Shown piece by piece: positions 27,380 through 34,825 of a stretch of DNA of 64,000 nucleotides. Both the position numbers and the translations under genes were made by a program. The notes under the pieces are model-generated. The model did no database searches, was not told where the DNA came from, and worked only from the letters and a program-made list of their open reading frames with translations. Each line of letters begins with the position of its first letter. The first letter of the stretch is position 1. Source of the DNA: Blastococcus sp. TF02A-26 (GTDB taxonomy: Bacteria > Actinomycetota > Actinomycetes > Mycobacteriales > Geodermatophilaceae); NCBI RefSeq assembly GCF_003319125.1, contig NZ_QOHG01000017.1, positions 1-64,000 on the forward strand, given 5' to 3'.

Positions 27380-28168
27380 TCATGTCACGACGGTAGGCGG
27401 GGACGGCGATCCGTGCCGCCTCACCGGGTCGTGCCCACCCGGTCCCGCCGCGGCGACCGTGGCGCGCTTCACGCCCGAGCCGGCGAACAGGACGCTGGTG
27501 AGCGGGAGACGGCGCATCCGCACGGTCGCCCGCCGGCCCCGCCGCCAGGCCACCAGGTCCCGCACCGACGGCCGCAGTCCCCACAGCCGCAGGTCCAGGC
27601 CGAGCCGGTCGGCCGCGGCCAGCAACCGGCGCCGGTCGACGAACAGGGCCGGGTCGTGGATCCCGGGCGGAGGGCCGCCGGGGATCCGCTCGAACAGGTC
27701 GACGGCGATCCAGCCGGCCAGCCGGGTGTCGGCGATCGCGTCGACGACCAGGGTGCCGCCCGGCCGCAGCAGCCGGGCGCACTCGGCGAGCACGGCGACG
27801 TCGTCCTCGACGTGCTCGAGCACCTCGCCCGCGACCACGACGTCGGCGCACGCGTCGGCGAGCGGGACCTGCAGCACCGAGCCGCGCACCGCCAGCACGC
27901 CGTGCTCGCGCGCCGTCCGGAGCCCGGACAGGTTCAGGTCGACGCCGACGTGCCGGTAGCCCAGCCGGGCCGCGTGCGGCGCCATGAGGCCCCCGCCGCA
28001 GGCCAGGTCCACCAGCACGGCGCCGTTCGCGGCGGCCGGCGGGATGTGCTCGGCGCGGGCGGCGGCCAGCCAGTGCAGCATCGCGAACCCGCCGGCGGGC
28101 TCCCACCACTGGTCGGCGAGCTCGTCGTACTGCGCGTTGTCGTTGCGCCGGGGGTCGTTCCGCCGCAT
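27380..28168 (-). CDS. UbiG-like SAM methyltransferase paired with type III PKS
   Basis: This 262-residue class I methyltransferase resembles ubiquinone-type O-methyltransferases. The SAM site is VLVDLACGGGLMAPHAARLG, followed by ADVVVAGEVLEHVEDDV and LLRPGGTLVVDAI. The N-terminal YDELADQWWEPAGGFAMLHW is typical of UbiG-like enzymes, and GIHDPALFV also matches that family. It lies 37 bp upstream of the polyketide synthase on the same strand, so it probably methylates the polyketide product. The last 20 residues (PGGHDPVRRHG and beyond) look less conserved. DUF3140 lies 7 bp upstream. Confidence 0.85.
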   Translation of the reverse strand: MRRNDPRRNDNAQYDELADQWWEPAGGFAMLHWLAAARAEHIPPAAANGAVLVDLACGGGLMAPHAARLGYRHVGVDLNLSGLRTAREHGVLAVRGSVLQVPLADACADVVVAGEVLEHVEDDVAVLAECARLLRPGGTLVVDAIADTRLAGWIAVDLFERIPGGPPPGIHDPALFVDRRRLLAAADRLGLDLRLWGLRPSVRDLVAWRRGRRATVRMRRLPLTSVLFAGSGVKRATVAAAGPGGHDPVRRHGSPSPPTVVT

Positions 28169-28175
28169 CGGGCTC

Positions 28176-28517
28176 CTAGCTCTTCTCCAGTGGGTCGTGA
28201 CCCCAGTTCATGAGCGAGTACCGCCAGTTGGAGGTCTCGACGTCCGTGCTCGGTCCCTGCGCGAGGTGCCGCTGGACGTAGCCGTGCACCTTCCGCATGT
28301 GCGCGAGGTCGTCGTCGGTCAGGTCGTCCTTCTTCGTCCTCAGCAGTTCCACGATCCGGCGCCCGGACTCGTGCCCGGTGGACTCGCCCGATCCGCCGCT
28401 CTTCTGACCCACGGACTGCGACTCCTCGGTCTGCAGCCAGTCCTCGAGCTGCTTCGGCGTCATGTTCACCGCCTCCCCGAACTCGCGGCGGATGGTGTCG
28501 GGGTCCTCGTCGGCCAT
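28176..28517 (-). CDS. DUF3140 family protein
   Basis: This small charged protein of 113 residues matches the DUF3140 family of actinobacteria, whose function is unknown. Characteristic pieces are FGEAVNMTPKQLEDWL near the N-terminus, then GRRIVELLRTKKDDLTDDDL and MRKVHGYVQRHLAQ, ending in WRYSLMNWGHDP. There is no signal peptide or membrane segment. The methyltransferase gene begins 7 bp downstream, so it may share a transcript with the type III polyketide pair, though DUF3140 genes usually stand alone. Confidence 0.85.
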   Translation of the reverse strand: MADEDPDTIRREFGEAVNMTPKQLEDWLQTEESQSVGQKSGGSGESTGHESGRRIVELLRTKKDDLTDDDLAHMRKVHGYVQRHLAQGPSTDVETSNWRYSLMNWGHDPLEKS

Positions 28518-28599
28518 GCGTCCTCCTCGGTCGTCGCCGCTCCCGACCTACCCGAGGGGGACCGCCCGGGAACCGCCCCGGTCGGGCAGGGTGGACGGC

Positions 28600-29175
28600 G
28601 TGGGAGACCAGCCGCGCAGCCGTTTCGACCCCTCGGCCGCGGAGCGGAGCGCGGAGGCCCGCGGCGAGAGCCTCGACCAGCTGCTGGACCGCAACCTCGC
28701 CGAGCTCCTCCAGGAGCTGCGGGTGGCGATCACCGGCGTGCAGGTGCTGTTCGCCTTCCTGCTCGGCCTCGCCTTCACCCAGCGCTTCGCCGACCTCGAC
28801 GACTTCGGCGTCGCCGTCTACACGGTCACCCTGCTGACGACGGCGCTCGCGACCGTGCTGCTCATCGCCCCGGTGTCGTTCCACCGGCTGGTGTTCCGGC
28901 GGCGGCAGAAGGCCACGCTGATCCGGGTCGCCGACCTGCTGCTCCGGGCCGGGCTGGCCATGCTGGTCATCGCGATCACCTGCGGCACCCTGCTCGTCCT
29001 GGACGTCGCGCTCGGCCGCGGGGCCGCGTTCGCCGGCGGCGGGCTGGTCCTGCTGACCGGTGCCGTCACCTGGTACGCCCTGCCGCTGTGGGCCCGCCGC
29101 CCCGGCCGGTCGGGTTACCCGGCCGGACCAGCGGATACAGGGCGGGACGTCGACCACGAGGAGGTCCCCCGATGA
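28600..29175 (+). CDS. DUF6328 family membrane protein
   Basis: This 191-residue protein has four predicted membrane helices (LFAFLLGLAFTQRF, VTLLTTALATVLLIAPVSF, LAMLVIAITCGTLLVL, LVLLTGAVTWYAL) between polar tails. The region LAELLQELRVAITGVQVLFA marks the DUF6328 family, of unknown function. The GTG at 28600 is favoured, and GTG 28591 is possible. Its stop overlaps the start of a 53-residue peptide gene by 4 bp. Confidence 0.8.
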   Translation: MGDQPRSRFDPSAAERSAEARGESLDQLLDRNLAELLQELRVAITGVQVLFAFLLGLAFTQRFADLDDFGVAVYTVTLLTTALATVLLIAPVSFHRLVFRRRQKATLIRVADLLLRAGLAMLVIAITCGTLLVLDVALGRGAAFAGGGLVLLTGAVTWYALPLWARRPGRSGYPAGPADTGRDVDHEEVPR

Positions 29176-29333
29176 GCGAGTCGAGCAGCGGCCGCACGCC
29201 GCACCCCGAGCAGCCCGCCGAGAGCGGCGAGCAGGAGCCCGGTCAGGAGGGCAGCGGCCGCACCCCGCACCCGGAGCAGCCCGCGGAGGGCGCCGACGAG
29301 GCCGGGGGCGAGGGCGCGGACACGCCGTCCTGA
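29172..29333 (+). CDS. 53-residue acidic Pro/Glu-rich small protein with internal duplication
   Basis: This small ORF has an ATG that overlaps the DUF6328 stop (ATGA), a strong sign of real coupled translation. The peptide contains SGRTPHPEQPAE twice (residues about 6-17 and 28-39), separated by an acidic Gly/Glu stretch, and ends in GADTPS. It is probably disordered. No family is recognised. A strong hairpin 20 bp after the stop ends the transcript. Confidence 0.6.
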   Translation: MSESSSGRTPHPEQPAESGEQEPGQEGSGRTPHPEQPAEGADEAGGEGADTPS

Positions 29334-29353
29334 CCCCCTCCCCCCGCTCGACC

Positions 29354-29387
29354 GACGTCCCGCATCGATCTCGCGATGCGGGACGTC
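29354..29387. terminator. Perfect 14-bp hairpin terminator
   Basis: Arms 29354-29367 and 29374-29387 (GACGTCCCGCATCG and its complement) pair perfectly around ATCTCG. The hairpin lies between the small Pro/Glu gene and a promoter, so it insulates the next transcript. Confidence 0.85.
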
Positions 29388-29394
29388 GTCTCTC

Positions 29395-29424
29395 TTGACG
29401 GTCCCGGCGACCGTGCCCTAGCGT
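29395..29424 (+). promoter_or_regulatory. Promoter for the leader ORF and dioxygenase
   Basis: TTGACG (29395-29400) and TAGCGT (29419-29424) are 18 bp apart, a good match to actinobacterial sigma-70 promoters. They lie just after a terminator and 42 bp before a GTG with a strong ribosome site. Confidence 0.65.
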
Positions 29425-29466
29425 CGTCGACACAGCTCGCGCAGGCACATCCCGGGGAGGCAGACC

Positions 29467-29553
29467 GTGACCGCAGCCGGCCCCTCCGCCCCGTCCCTGC
29501 GTCCGAGCATCCGTCCCGGCACCGCCGCCGGGGCCGTGCAGGTCCCCTTCTAG
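29467..29553 (+). CDS. 28-residue leader-type peptide upstream of the dioxygenase
   Basis: A GTG at 29467 lies 6 bp after GGGGAGG and opens a frame of 28 codons ending at TAG 29553. The peptide is Pro/Ser/Ala-rich (VTAAGPSAPSLRPSIRPG, then TAAGAVQVPF). It ends 107 bp before the dioxygenase ATG. The intervening RNA contains AGCCCGC and its complement GCGGGCT around 29574-29600, which could form a hairpin. It may be a regulatory leader peptide or a small product in its own right. There is no Cys or aromatic codon run to suggest classic attenuation. Confidence 0.5.
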   Translation: MTAAGPSAPSLRPSIRPGTAAGAVQVPF

Positions 29554-29660
29554 CCGGACCCCCCTCAGCCCGCTGACGTCTGCCGACGTCCGCGGGCTCC
29601 AGGCGCATCCCCTGCTCCCGCACGCCGTCCCCGCGCACCCCAGTCCCCGTGGAGGAACCC

Positions 29661-30740
29661 ATGACCAGCACCGTCTCGCTCTCCCCCGTGGAGGGCCCCG
29701 CCGCCTGGCGCGGCGACGTCCTCTCGCGGTCCACCGAGTGGATCTACGAGCTCTCCGACGCCGAGCGCACCGAGCTCGAGGAGGTGGGCCGCCGGTTCGT
29801 CGCCGACGACCCCGACCTGCGCGCGGTGACCGCGGAGCAGTACCCGATCCCGGCCAACGCCGGGCACCTGGAGGAGGTCGCCCGCCAGCTCGACAGCGGC
29901 CGCGGCTTCATCCTCGTCCGCGGCCTGCGCACCGAGGAGTACGGCGACGTCCTGGCCAGCGCCATCTTCTTCGTCATCGGCCTGCACCTGGGCGTGCCGA
30001 TGAAGCAGAACGAGGTCGGCGACCTGCTCGACCACGTGATCGCCACCTCGAACCTCACGATGGCCGACGGGGCGCTGCCCTCCCGCGTGCGCGACCGGCT
30101 GCCCTTCCACTCCGACAGCTCCGACGTCGTGGCTCTGATGTGCCTGCGCGGCGCCAAGGCCGGTGGGTCCAGCAGCCTGGTCAGCGGCGCGACCATCTAC
30201 AACGAGATCCTGCGCCGCCGTCCCGACCTGGCGCCGCTGCTGTTCGAGACCTGGTACTGGGACTGGAAGGCGCAGGACAAGGACGCCCCGGCGGACTACT
30301 ACACCTCGCCGATCTGCAGCTGGGTGGACGGCGTCTTCTCCAGCTACGCGGGCAGCTCGATGATCGAGTCCGCGCAGCGGTTCCCCGACGTGCCGCGGCT
30401 GACCGACGCCCAGCGCGAGCTCCTGGCCCTCTACGACGAGGTCTCGCAGGAGGCCGGGCTGCCGATCGACATGGACTTCCAGCCCGGCGACGTGCAGTGG
30501 CTGCTGAACTACGCCGCCCTGCACTCGCGGACCTCCTACGAGGACTTCCCCGAGGTCGAGCGCCGGCGCCACCTGCTGCGGCTGTGGCTGCGCCGTGACG
30601 TCGGCCGCCCGCTGGTCGAGGACTTCGGCAAGAACTCCGTCGTCCAGGGCCGCGACAGCGACCGCAGCGACAAGGAGGACGTGGAGCGCATCTCGCACAT
30701 CGCGAGCGCCGCCGTGCCGGACATGAACTGGGGTCTGTAG
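29661..30740 (+). CDS. TauD/TfdA-like Fe(II)/2-oxoglutarate dioxygenase
   Basis: This 359-residue protein belongs to the clavaminate-synthase-like/TauD superfamily of non-haem iron oxygenases. The iron motif is HxD in LPFHSDSSDVV, with a distal His in NYAALHSRTSY. Arginines in RRHLLRLWLRRD sit where 2-oxoglutarate is bound. GGAGGAA lies before the ATG at 29661; an in-frame ATG at 29649 would sit on top of that site. The substrate is unknown. It lies behind a leader ORF and 87 bp before ribokinase, which may be co-transcribed. Confidence 0.82.
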   Translation: MTSTVSLSPVEGPAAWRGDVLSRSTEWIYELSDAERTELEEVGRRFVADDPDLRAVTAEQYPIPANAGHLEEVARQLDSGRGFILVRGLRTEEYGDVLASAIFFVIGLHLGVPMKQNEVGDLLDHVIATSNLTMADGALPSRVRDRLPFHSDSSDVVALMCLRGAKAGGSSSLVSGATIYNEILRRRPDLAPLLFETWYWDWKAQDKDAPADYYTSPICSWVDGVFSSYAGSSMIESAQRFPDVPRLTDAQRELLALYDEVSQEAGLPIDMDFQPGDVQWLLNYAALHSRTSYEDFPEVERRRHLLRLWLRRDVGRPLVEDFGKNSVVQGRDSDRSDKEDVERISHIASAAVPDMNWGL

Positions 30741-30827
30741 GCATAGTTTCCTGACCCAGGCGGCGGCGGGTGCCCTCGGGCCCCGCCGCCGTCCGCTGTC
30801 CGCCCCTCCCAGCCCAGGAGTCCCCGC

Positions 30828-31760
30828 GTGTCCGTCACCGTCGTCGGCAGCCTCAACGAGGACGTGCTCATCACCGTCGACCGCCTGCCCGGTCGCGGCG
30901 AGACCGTCATCGGCAGCGCCTCGAGCACCGCGCCGGGCGGCAAGGGCGCCAACCAGGCGGCCGCCGCCGGGCGCCTGGGCCCGGGCGTGCACATGGTGGG
31001 CCGGGTCGGCGACGACCCCGCCGGGGCGCGGATGCAGGCCGCGCTCGCCGAGTGCCGGGTGAACGTCAGCCGGGTGCAGCGCACGCCGGGCATCCCGACC
31101 GGGACGGCGACCATCCCGGTGGAGGCGGGCACCGGCGAGAACCTCATCGTCGTCGTGCCGGGCGCCAACGCGGTGCTGACGCCCGAGGACGTCGACGTCC
31201 CGCCGGTGCAGCGCGCCGACGTCCTGCTGCTGCAGCTGGAGGTGCCCATGGAGACCGTGACCGCCGCGGCGCGCCTCTCCGGCGGCACCGTGGTGCTCAA
31301 CCCCGCCCCGCCGGCGCCGCTGCCCGCGGAGCTGCTGGAGCGGGTCGACGTCCTGGTCCCCAACGAGCACGAGCTGGCCGCGCTGGCCGGCGTCCCGGAC
31401 ACCGAGCGCTCCCCCCGGGAGGTCGCCACGCTCGCCCGCGACCTGGTCGGCGCCGGGACCGCGGTCGCGGTGACCCTCGGGGCCCGCGGCGCGGTCGTCG
31501 TCCCGGCCGACGGCGGGGCGCCGCTGCTGCAGGCACCGCCGCGGGTCACGCCGGTGGACACCACCGGCGCCGGGGACTGCTTCTGCGGAGCGCTGTGCCA
31601 GGCGCTGGCCCGCGGTCAGGAGCTCGCCGAGGCGGTGCGGTACGCGGTCACCGCCGCCGCGCTGTCCACGACCGGCGCGGGGGCCCGGGGGGCACTGCCG
31701 GCCAACCGCGACGTGCAGGCCGCGCTGAAGACCACCCCCGCGGCCGAACCCCTCGGCTGA
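30828..31760 (+). CDS. rbsK: Ribokinase (PfkB family)
   Basis: This 310-residue sugar kinase phosphorylates ribose or a related sugar at the 5-hydroxyl. It begins with VVGSLNEDVLITVDRLPGRG and has the PfkB signature 1 region (APGGKGANQAAAAGRLG). Signature 2, with the catalytic Asp and anion hole, is VDTTGAGDCFCGALC. The length is normal for the family. No ribose transporter or LacI regulator lies beside it. A long hairpin follows 2 bp after the stop. GTG 30828 starts right at the homology. Confidence 0.9.
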   Translation: MSVTVVGSLNEDVLITVDRLPGRGETVIGSASSTAPGGKGANQAAAAGRLGPGVHMVGRVGDDPAGARMQAALAECRVNVSRVQRTPGIPTGTATIPVEAGTGENLIVVVPGANAVLTPEDVDVPPVQRADVLLLQLEVPMETVTAAARLSGGTVVLNPAPPAPLPAELLERVDVLVPNEHELAALAGVPDTERSPREVATLARDLVGAGTAVAVTLGARGAVVVPADGGAPLLQAPPRVTPVDTTGAGDCFCGALCQALARGQELAEAVRYAVTAAALSTTGAGARGALPANRDVQAALKTTPAAEPLG

Positions 31761-31762
31761 TT

Positions 31763-31829
31763 CTGGGGCATGGGAAGCGATCCCCACGTCTCGGCGCCCA
31801 GGACGCGGGGATCGCTTCCCATGCCTCAG
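31763..31829. terminator. Long palindromic element / bidirectional terminator
   Basis: A 23-bp stem (31763-31785 with 31807-31829, one G-T pair) closes a 21-base loop. It lies between two convergent genes and contains the stop codon of the minus-strand gene. It is longer than an ordinary terminator and may be a dispersed palindromic repeat. Confidence 0.75.
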
Positions 31830-33097
31830 GGGGTGGCGAGGGTGACCGCGACGTCGGCGTAGAGGTCGGCGAACGCGTCGAGCTCGGCCAGCGCGAACCG
31901 GTCGCGGCGCGGATCCGCCGGGTCCGGCCACGCCGCCGGACCGCAGCGCGCGGTGTCGATCCCGGCCGCGCGGAAGACGACGCCGTCGGTCGACCCGGTC
32001 CAGTCTCGGACGGCGACCGGCGGCTCCGGCCGGCGACGACCCCAGGCGGCCTCAGCGGCCCGCACCACCGGAGCGTCGGCGGCGGTGACCCCGGCCGGGT
32101 GCAGCGGTTCCGCGGTGACCTCGACGGCGCACCCGGCCAGCGGCGTCCGCGCCAGGTCGGCACGCACCGCCGCGGCCAGCTCCGCGCCGAGGACGGCGAG
32201 GTCGTCCCCCGGCACGGTCACCGCGTACAGCCGCAGGTCCAGCACGGCGGGCAGCAGGTCGGGCTTGTCGGCCAGCCCGCCCGAGAGGGCGCCCAGACCC
32301 AGCTCGCCGGCGAGCCCGTCGGGGCGACCCCGGCGGGCGGTGCGGAAGGCCACCCGCCACCGGCCGACGGCCTCCAGCACCGTGCCGGCGTGCACGAGCA
32401 CCCCGCCGACCGGATCGGCCGACGTGGGCGTCAGGGCGGCGCCCATCCGGCCGGTGACGGTCAGCCGCAGGTACCCCGCACCCGGCTCGGCGCGCAGCAC
32501 CCCCGGCGGTCCGGCCTTGGCCACCAGGACGGCGTCCGGGCGTGGCTGCCCGGCCAGGTGCGCCACGGCGCCCGCGGAGGAGGAGGGCCGGACCACTCCG
32601 GGGGGTGGTCCCGGAGGCAGCGCGCTGCGGTGGGTGCCGGAGCCGGCGAGCAGCAACTGGACGGTGCGGTGCGGACCGATCAGCCGCTCGGCCGCCCGCG
32701 CCAGCCCGGCCAGCGCGGTGGCGGCCGGGCCACGGGCCACCCCGAGGCCGGGCCCGCTCACCTCGCCGTCGTCCACCCGCAGCGGGCCCGGGGCATCGGC
32801 CCGCCCGGTGACCGGGGCGTCGACGGCGGGCAGCCCCGACAGCGACGTGTCCAGGTGGGAGACCAGCAGCAGCGCCGGCGGCCCGTCGCCCGGCAGCGTG
32901 ACGACGACGTTCGCGCCGGCCTCTCCGACGGGGGTGACGGACCAGTCCAGTACCGGCAGTGCGCCGCGACCCCAGGCCGCGAACGCCTCCGCCGCGGGCC
33001 GCTCGCCGCCGTGCGGGGCGGGGGTCGCGGCGAGCACGCCGAGGGCGGCGAGGACCAGGTCCCCGCCGCCCCCGGTCGCGTGCCCGGTGCTGCTCAG
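31826..33097 (-). CDS. M20-like peptidase/deacylase, apparently degenerate
   Basis: This roughly 423-residue protein has the shape of M20 metallopeptidases: ALLLVSHLDTSLSG (HxD motif) near the N-terminus, a dimerisation-like domain in the middle and a C-terminal return to the catalytic domain. However, the second metal-ligand region reads GPGLGVARGPAA with no Asp, and I find no Glu-Glu pair where the catalytic base should be (LLLAGSGTHRSAL). Activity is doubtful. The start is unusual: no ATG or GTG precedes the homologous region, but CTG 33097 overlaps the upstream stop as CTGA. GTG 33037 is the alternative (403 residues). It is the last gene of the Rieske operon. Confidence 0.65.
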   Translation of the reverse strand: MSSTGHATGGGGDLVLAALGVLAATPAPHGGERPAAEAFAAWGRGALPVLDWSVTPVGEAGANVVVTLPGDGPPALLLVSHLDTSLSGLPAVDAPVTGRADAPGPLRVDDGEVSGPGLGVARGPAATALAGLARAAERLIGPHRTVQLLLAGSGTHRSALPPGPPPGVVRPSSSAGAVAHLAGQPRPDAVLVAKAGPPGVLRAEPGAGYLRLTVTGRMGAALTPTSADPVGGVLVHAGTVLEAVGRWRVAFRTARRGRPDGLAGELGLGALSGGLADKPDLLPAVLDLRLYAVTVPGDDLAVLGAELAAAVRADLARTPLAGCAVEVTAEPLHPAGVTAADAPVVRAAEAAWGRRRPEPPVAVRDWTGSTDGVVFRAAGIDTARCGPAAWPDPADPRRDRFALAELDAFADLYADVAVTLATP

Positions 33098-34299
33098 AAA
33101 CGGCCCCAGTCGTCGCTGGCCGGCCGCCAGACGTCGATGTTGCGCGGGTCGGCGGTCATCTTCCGGGCGCGGTGCGTCTCGTGCTCCTCGGGCGTGAACA
33201 CCCGGTGCGCGTCGCACAGCTCGTAGCGCGGGCCGTACTTCGGGTCGTGCATGTAGAACGCGATCGACGTCGACGCCGAGTGGTTCACCATGTCCGACAC
33301 GATCGGCCGGTCCTTGTAGAGCGCCCGGGCCCGCATCCGCATGACGTGGTCGAGGCTCTTCATCGCGAAGCACAGGTGGCCCACGAAGGAGCCCTCGCCG
33401 CGGCTGCGCGAGATGGCCAGGCTGTGGTGGTAGCGGTCCTCGCAGCGGAAGAACGTCGTCGACCCGACGACGTGGTCGCTGGCCATGAACCCGAGCACGC
33501 CCTGGTAGAAGCCGACCATCTCGTCGAACTTCTCGGTGATGAGGAACGGGTGCACGAGGTCGACCGGCCGCAGCTCGACGTGCGGCGCCTCGGCGTACTC
33601 CTGGAACTCGACGAAGAGCTCCACGAGCATGCCGTCGGGGTCCCGGACGGCGAAGCCGTCGTCGCACAGGCCGCGCTGGCGCTCCTCGAGCTCCAGCACC
33701 TCCAGCCCGGCGTCGACGACCCGCTTCTGGATCTGGCCGAGCACCTCGGCGTTCTCGACGCTGTAGCCGACCGCGACGGTGTGCCCGATCTCGCGGTGCG
33801 GCGCGGCGATGAGCTCGATGCAGTGGTGCTCGATGTCGGTGCGCAGGTAGGCGCGCTCCGCCGTCCGCTCCTCGACCTGCAGGCCCACGTGGTACTCGAG
33901 GAACTCGATGGTCTCGTCGAGGTCGGGCACCTCGATGCGGGCGTACTCCATGCCGTAGGGGCCGTGCGGGCGGGCGGGCTGCGTCATGGCGTCTCCTGCG
34001 CTGGGCGTGTACTCGTAGCTGACGATGGCGCGCTCGGCGACGACCGGGCGGAACACCTCGGTGACGAAGCGCTCGTGCCGCGCGCTGGACAGGTAGGCGA
34101 CGAGCTCGGCCTCGGTGTCGAACTCGACGGAGAAGGCGTGCGTGAAGCGGTCGTCGCGGGCGCTGCGGTTCACCCCGGAGGACCACCGCCGCATGGCGGG
34201 GTACTCGGCGGGGAAGCCGTCGAGCTCGGCGAGCAGCGCGTCGATGGTCGGCTGGTCGACCTCGGGCTGGAACCGGAAGGCGACGGTGTGGTGGATCAT
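33094..34299 (-). CDS. Dabb domain fused to extradiol (VOC) ring-cleavage dioxygenase
   Basis: Residues 1-100 are a stress-responsive alpha/beta-barrel (Dabb) domain (MIHHTVAFRF at the start, then FTHAFSVEFDTEAELVAYL). Residues 105-401 are a two-module vicinal-oxygen-chelate dioxygenase of the catechol 2,3-dioxygenase type with ligands His250 (DLVHPFLI), His308 (FVGHLCFAM) and Glu360 (PRYELCDAH). AGGAGG precedes the ATG at 34299. A second ATG at 33987 (Met105) has its own GGAG site, so a short dioxygenase could also be made. It follows the Rieske beta subunit by 10 bp and probably cleaves the diol product of that oxygenase. Confidence 0.88.
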   Translation of the reverse strand: MIHHTVAFRFQPEVDQPTIDALLAELDGFPAEYPAMRRWSSGVNRSARDDRFTHAFSVEFDTEAELVAYLSSARHERFVTEVFRPVVAERAIVSYEYTPSAGDAMTQPARPHGPYGMEYARIEVPDLDETIEFLEYHVGLQVEERTAERAYLRTDIEHHCIELIAAPHREIGHTVAVGYSVENAEVLGQIQKRVVDAGLEVLELEERQRGLCDDGFAVRDPDGMLVELFVEFQEYAEAPHVELRPVDLVHPFLITEKFDEMVGFYQGVLGFMASDHVVGSTTFFRCEDRYHHSLAISRSRGEGSFVGHLCFAMKSLDHVMRMRARALYKDRPIVSDMVNHSASTSIAFYMHDPKYGPRYELCDAHRVFTPEEHETHRARKMTADPRNIDVWRPASDDWGRF

Positions 34300-34309
34300 G
34301 CGGTCCTCC

Positions 34310-34825
34310 TCAGAGGATGAAGGAGAGCCGGGCCCCGGCCTCGAGCCGCTCCAGCGCCAGCACCGACCGGCGCAGGCGGAAGCGCAGCCCGTCCTCGGTG
34401 ACCAGCAGCCGGTGGGCGTAGCGGCCGGGGAAGGCGTTCGTGTGGCCGTCACGGGCGCGGTGCACGAGGAAGTTCGCCGCGACGGAGAGCTCGTCGCCGT
34501 CGCGCTCCAGCAGCCGCACGTTCGCGATCATCCGGTGCGTCAGCGAGGCCGGGTTCTCCGCGTGCGCCTTGCGGCTGCGCAGCCGCTTCACGCGGGCGCG
34601 CAGCAGGTCCCAGTCGTCGCAGACGAAGTAGCCGCCCTGGCTGGCCGGGGTGTCCCCGGCGTCCGTCGTCGGGATCTCGAAGCGGCCGCCCTCGACGAAC
34701 AGGCCCAGCCACTCCTCGTAGCGCTGCGCGTCGAGCAGCGCCGCCTCGGCGAAGAGGAAGTCCTCGACCTCGGCGCGGGTCACCGTGCGGGTGGAGCCAG
34801 GCAGGGCCGTGTCCAGCGCGGTCAT
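34310..34825 (-). CDS. Aromatic-ring-hydroxylating dioxygenase, beta subunit
   Basis: This 171-residue small subunit belongs to the SnoaL/NTF2-fold ring-hydroxylating beta family. It shows VTRAEVEDFLFAEAALLDAQ, then YEEWLGLFVEGGRFEIPTTD and, further on, SLTHRMIANVRLLERDGDEL. It forms hexamers with the Rieske alpha subunit and has no cofactor. The ATG overlaps the alpha stop by 4 bp, and the Dabb-dioxygenase gene follows after 10 bp. No ferredoxin or reductase gene is adjacent, so electrons must come from elsewhere. Confidence 0.92.
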   Translation of the reverse strand: MTALDTALPGSTRTVTRAEVEDFLFAEAALLDAQRYEEWLGLFVEGGRFEIPTTDAGDTPASQGGYFVCDDWDLLRARVKRLRSRKAHAENPASLTHRMIANVRLLERDGDELSVAANFLVHRARDGHTNAFPGRYAHRLLVTEDGLRFRLRRSVLALERLEAGARLSFIL

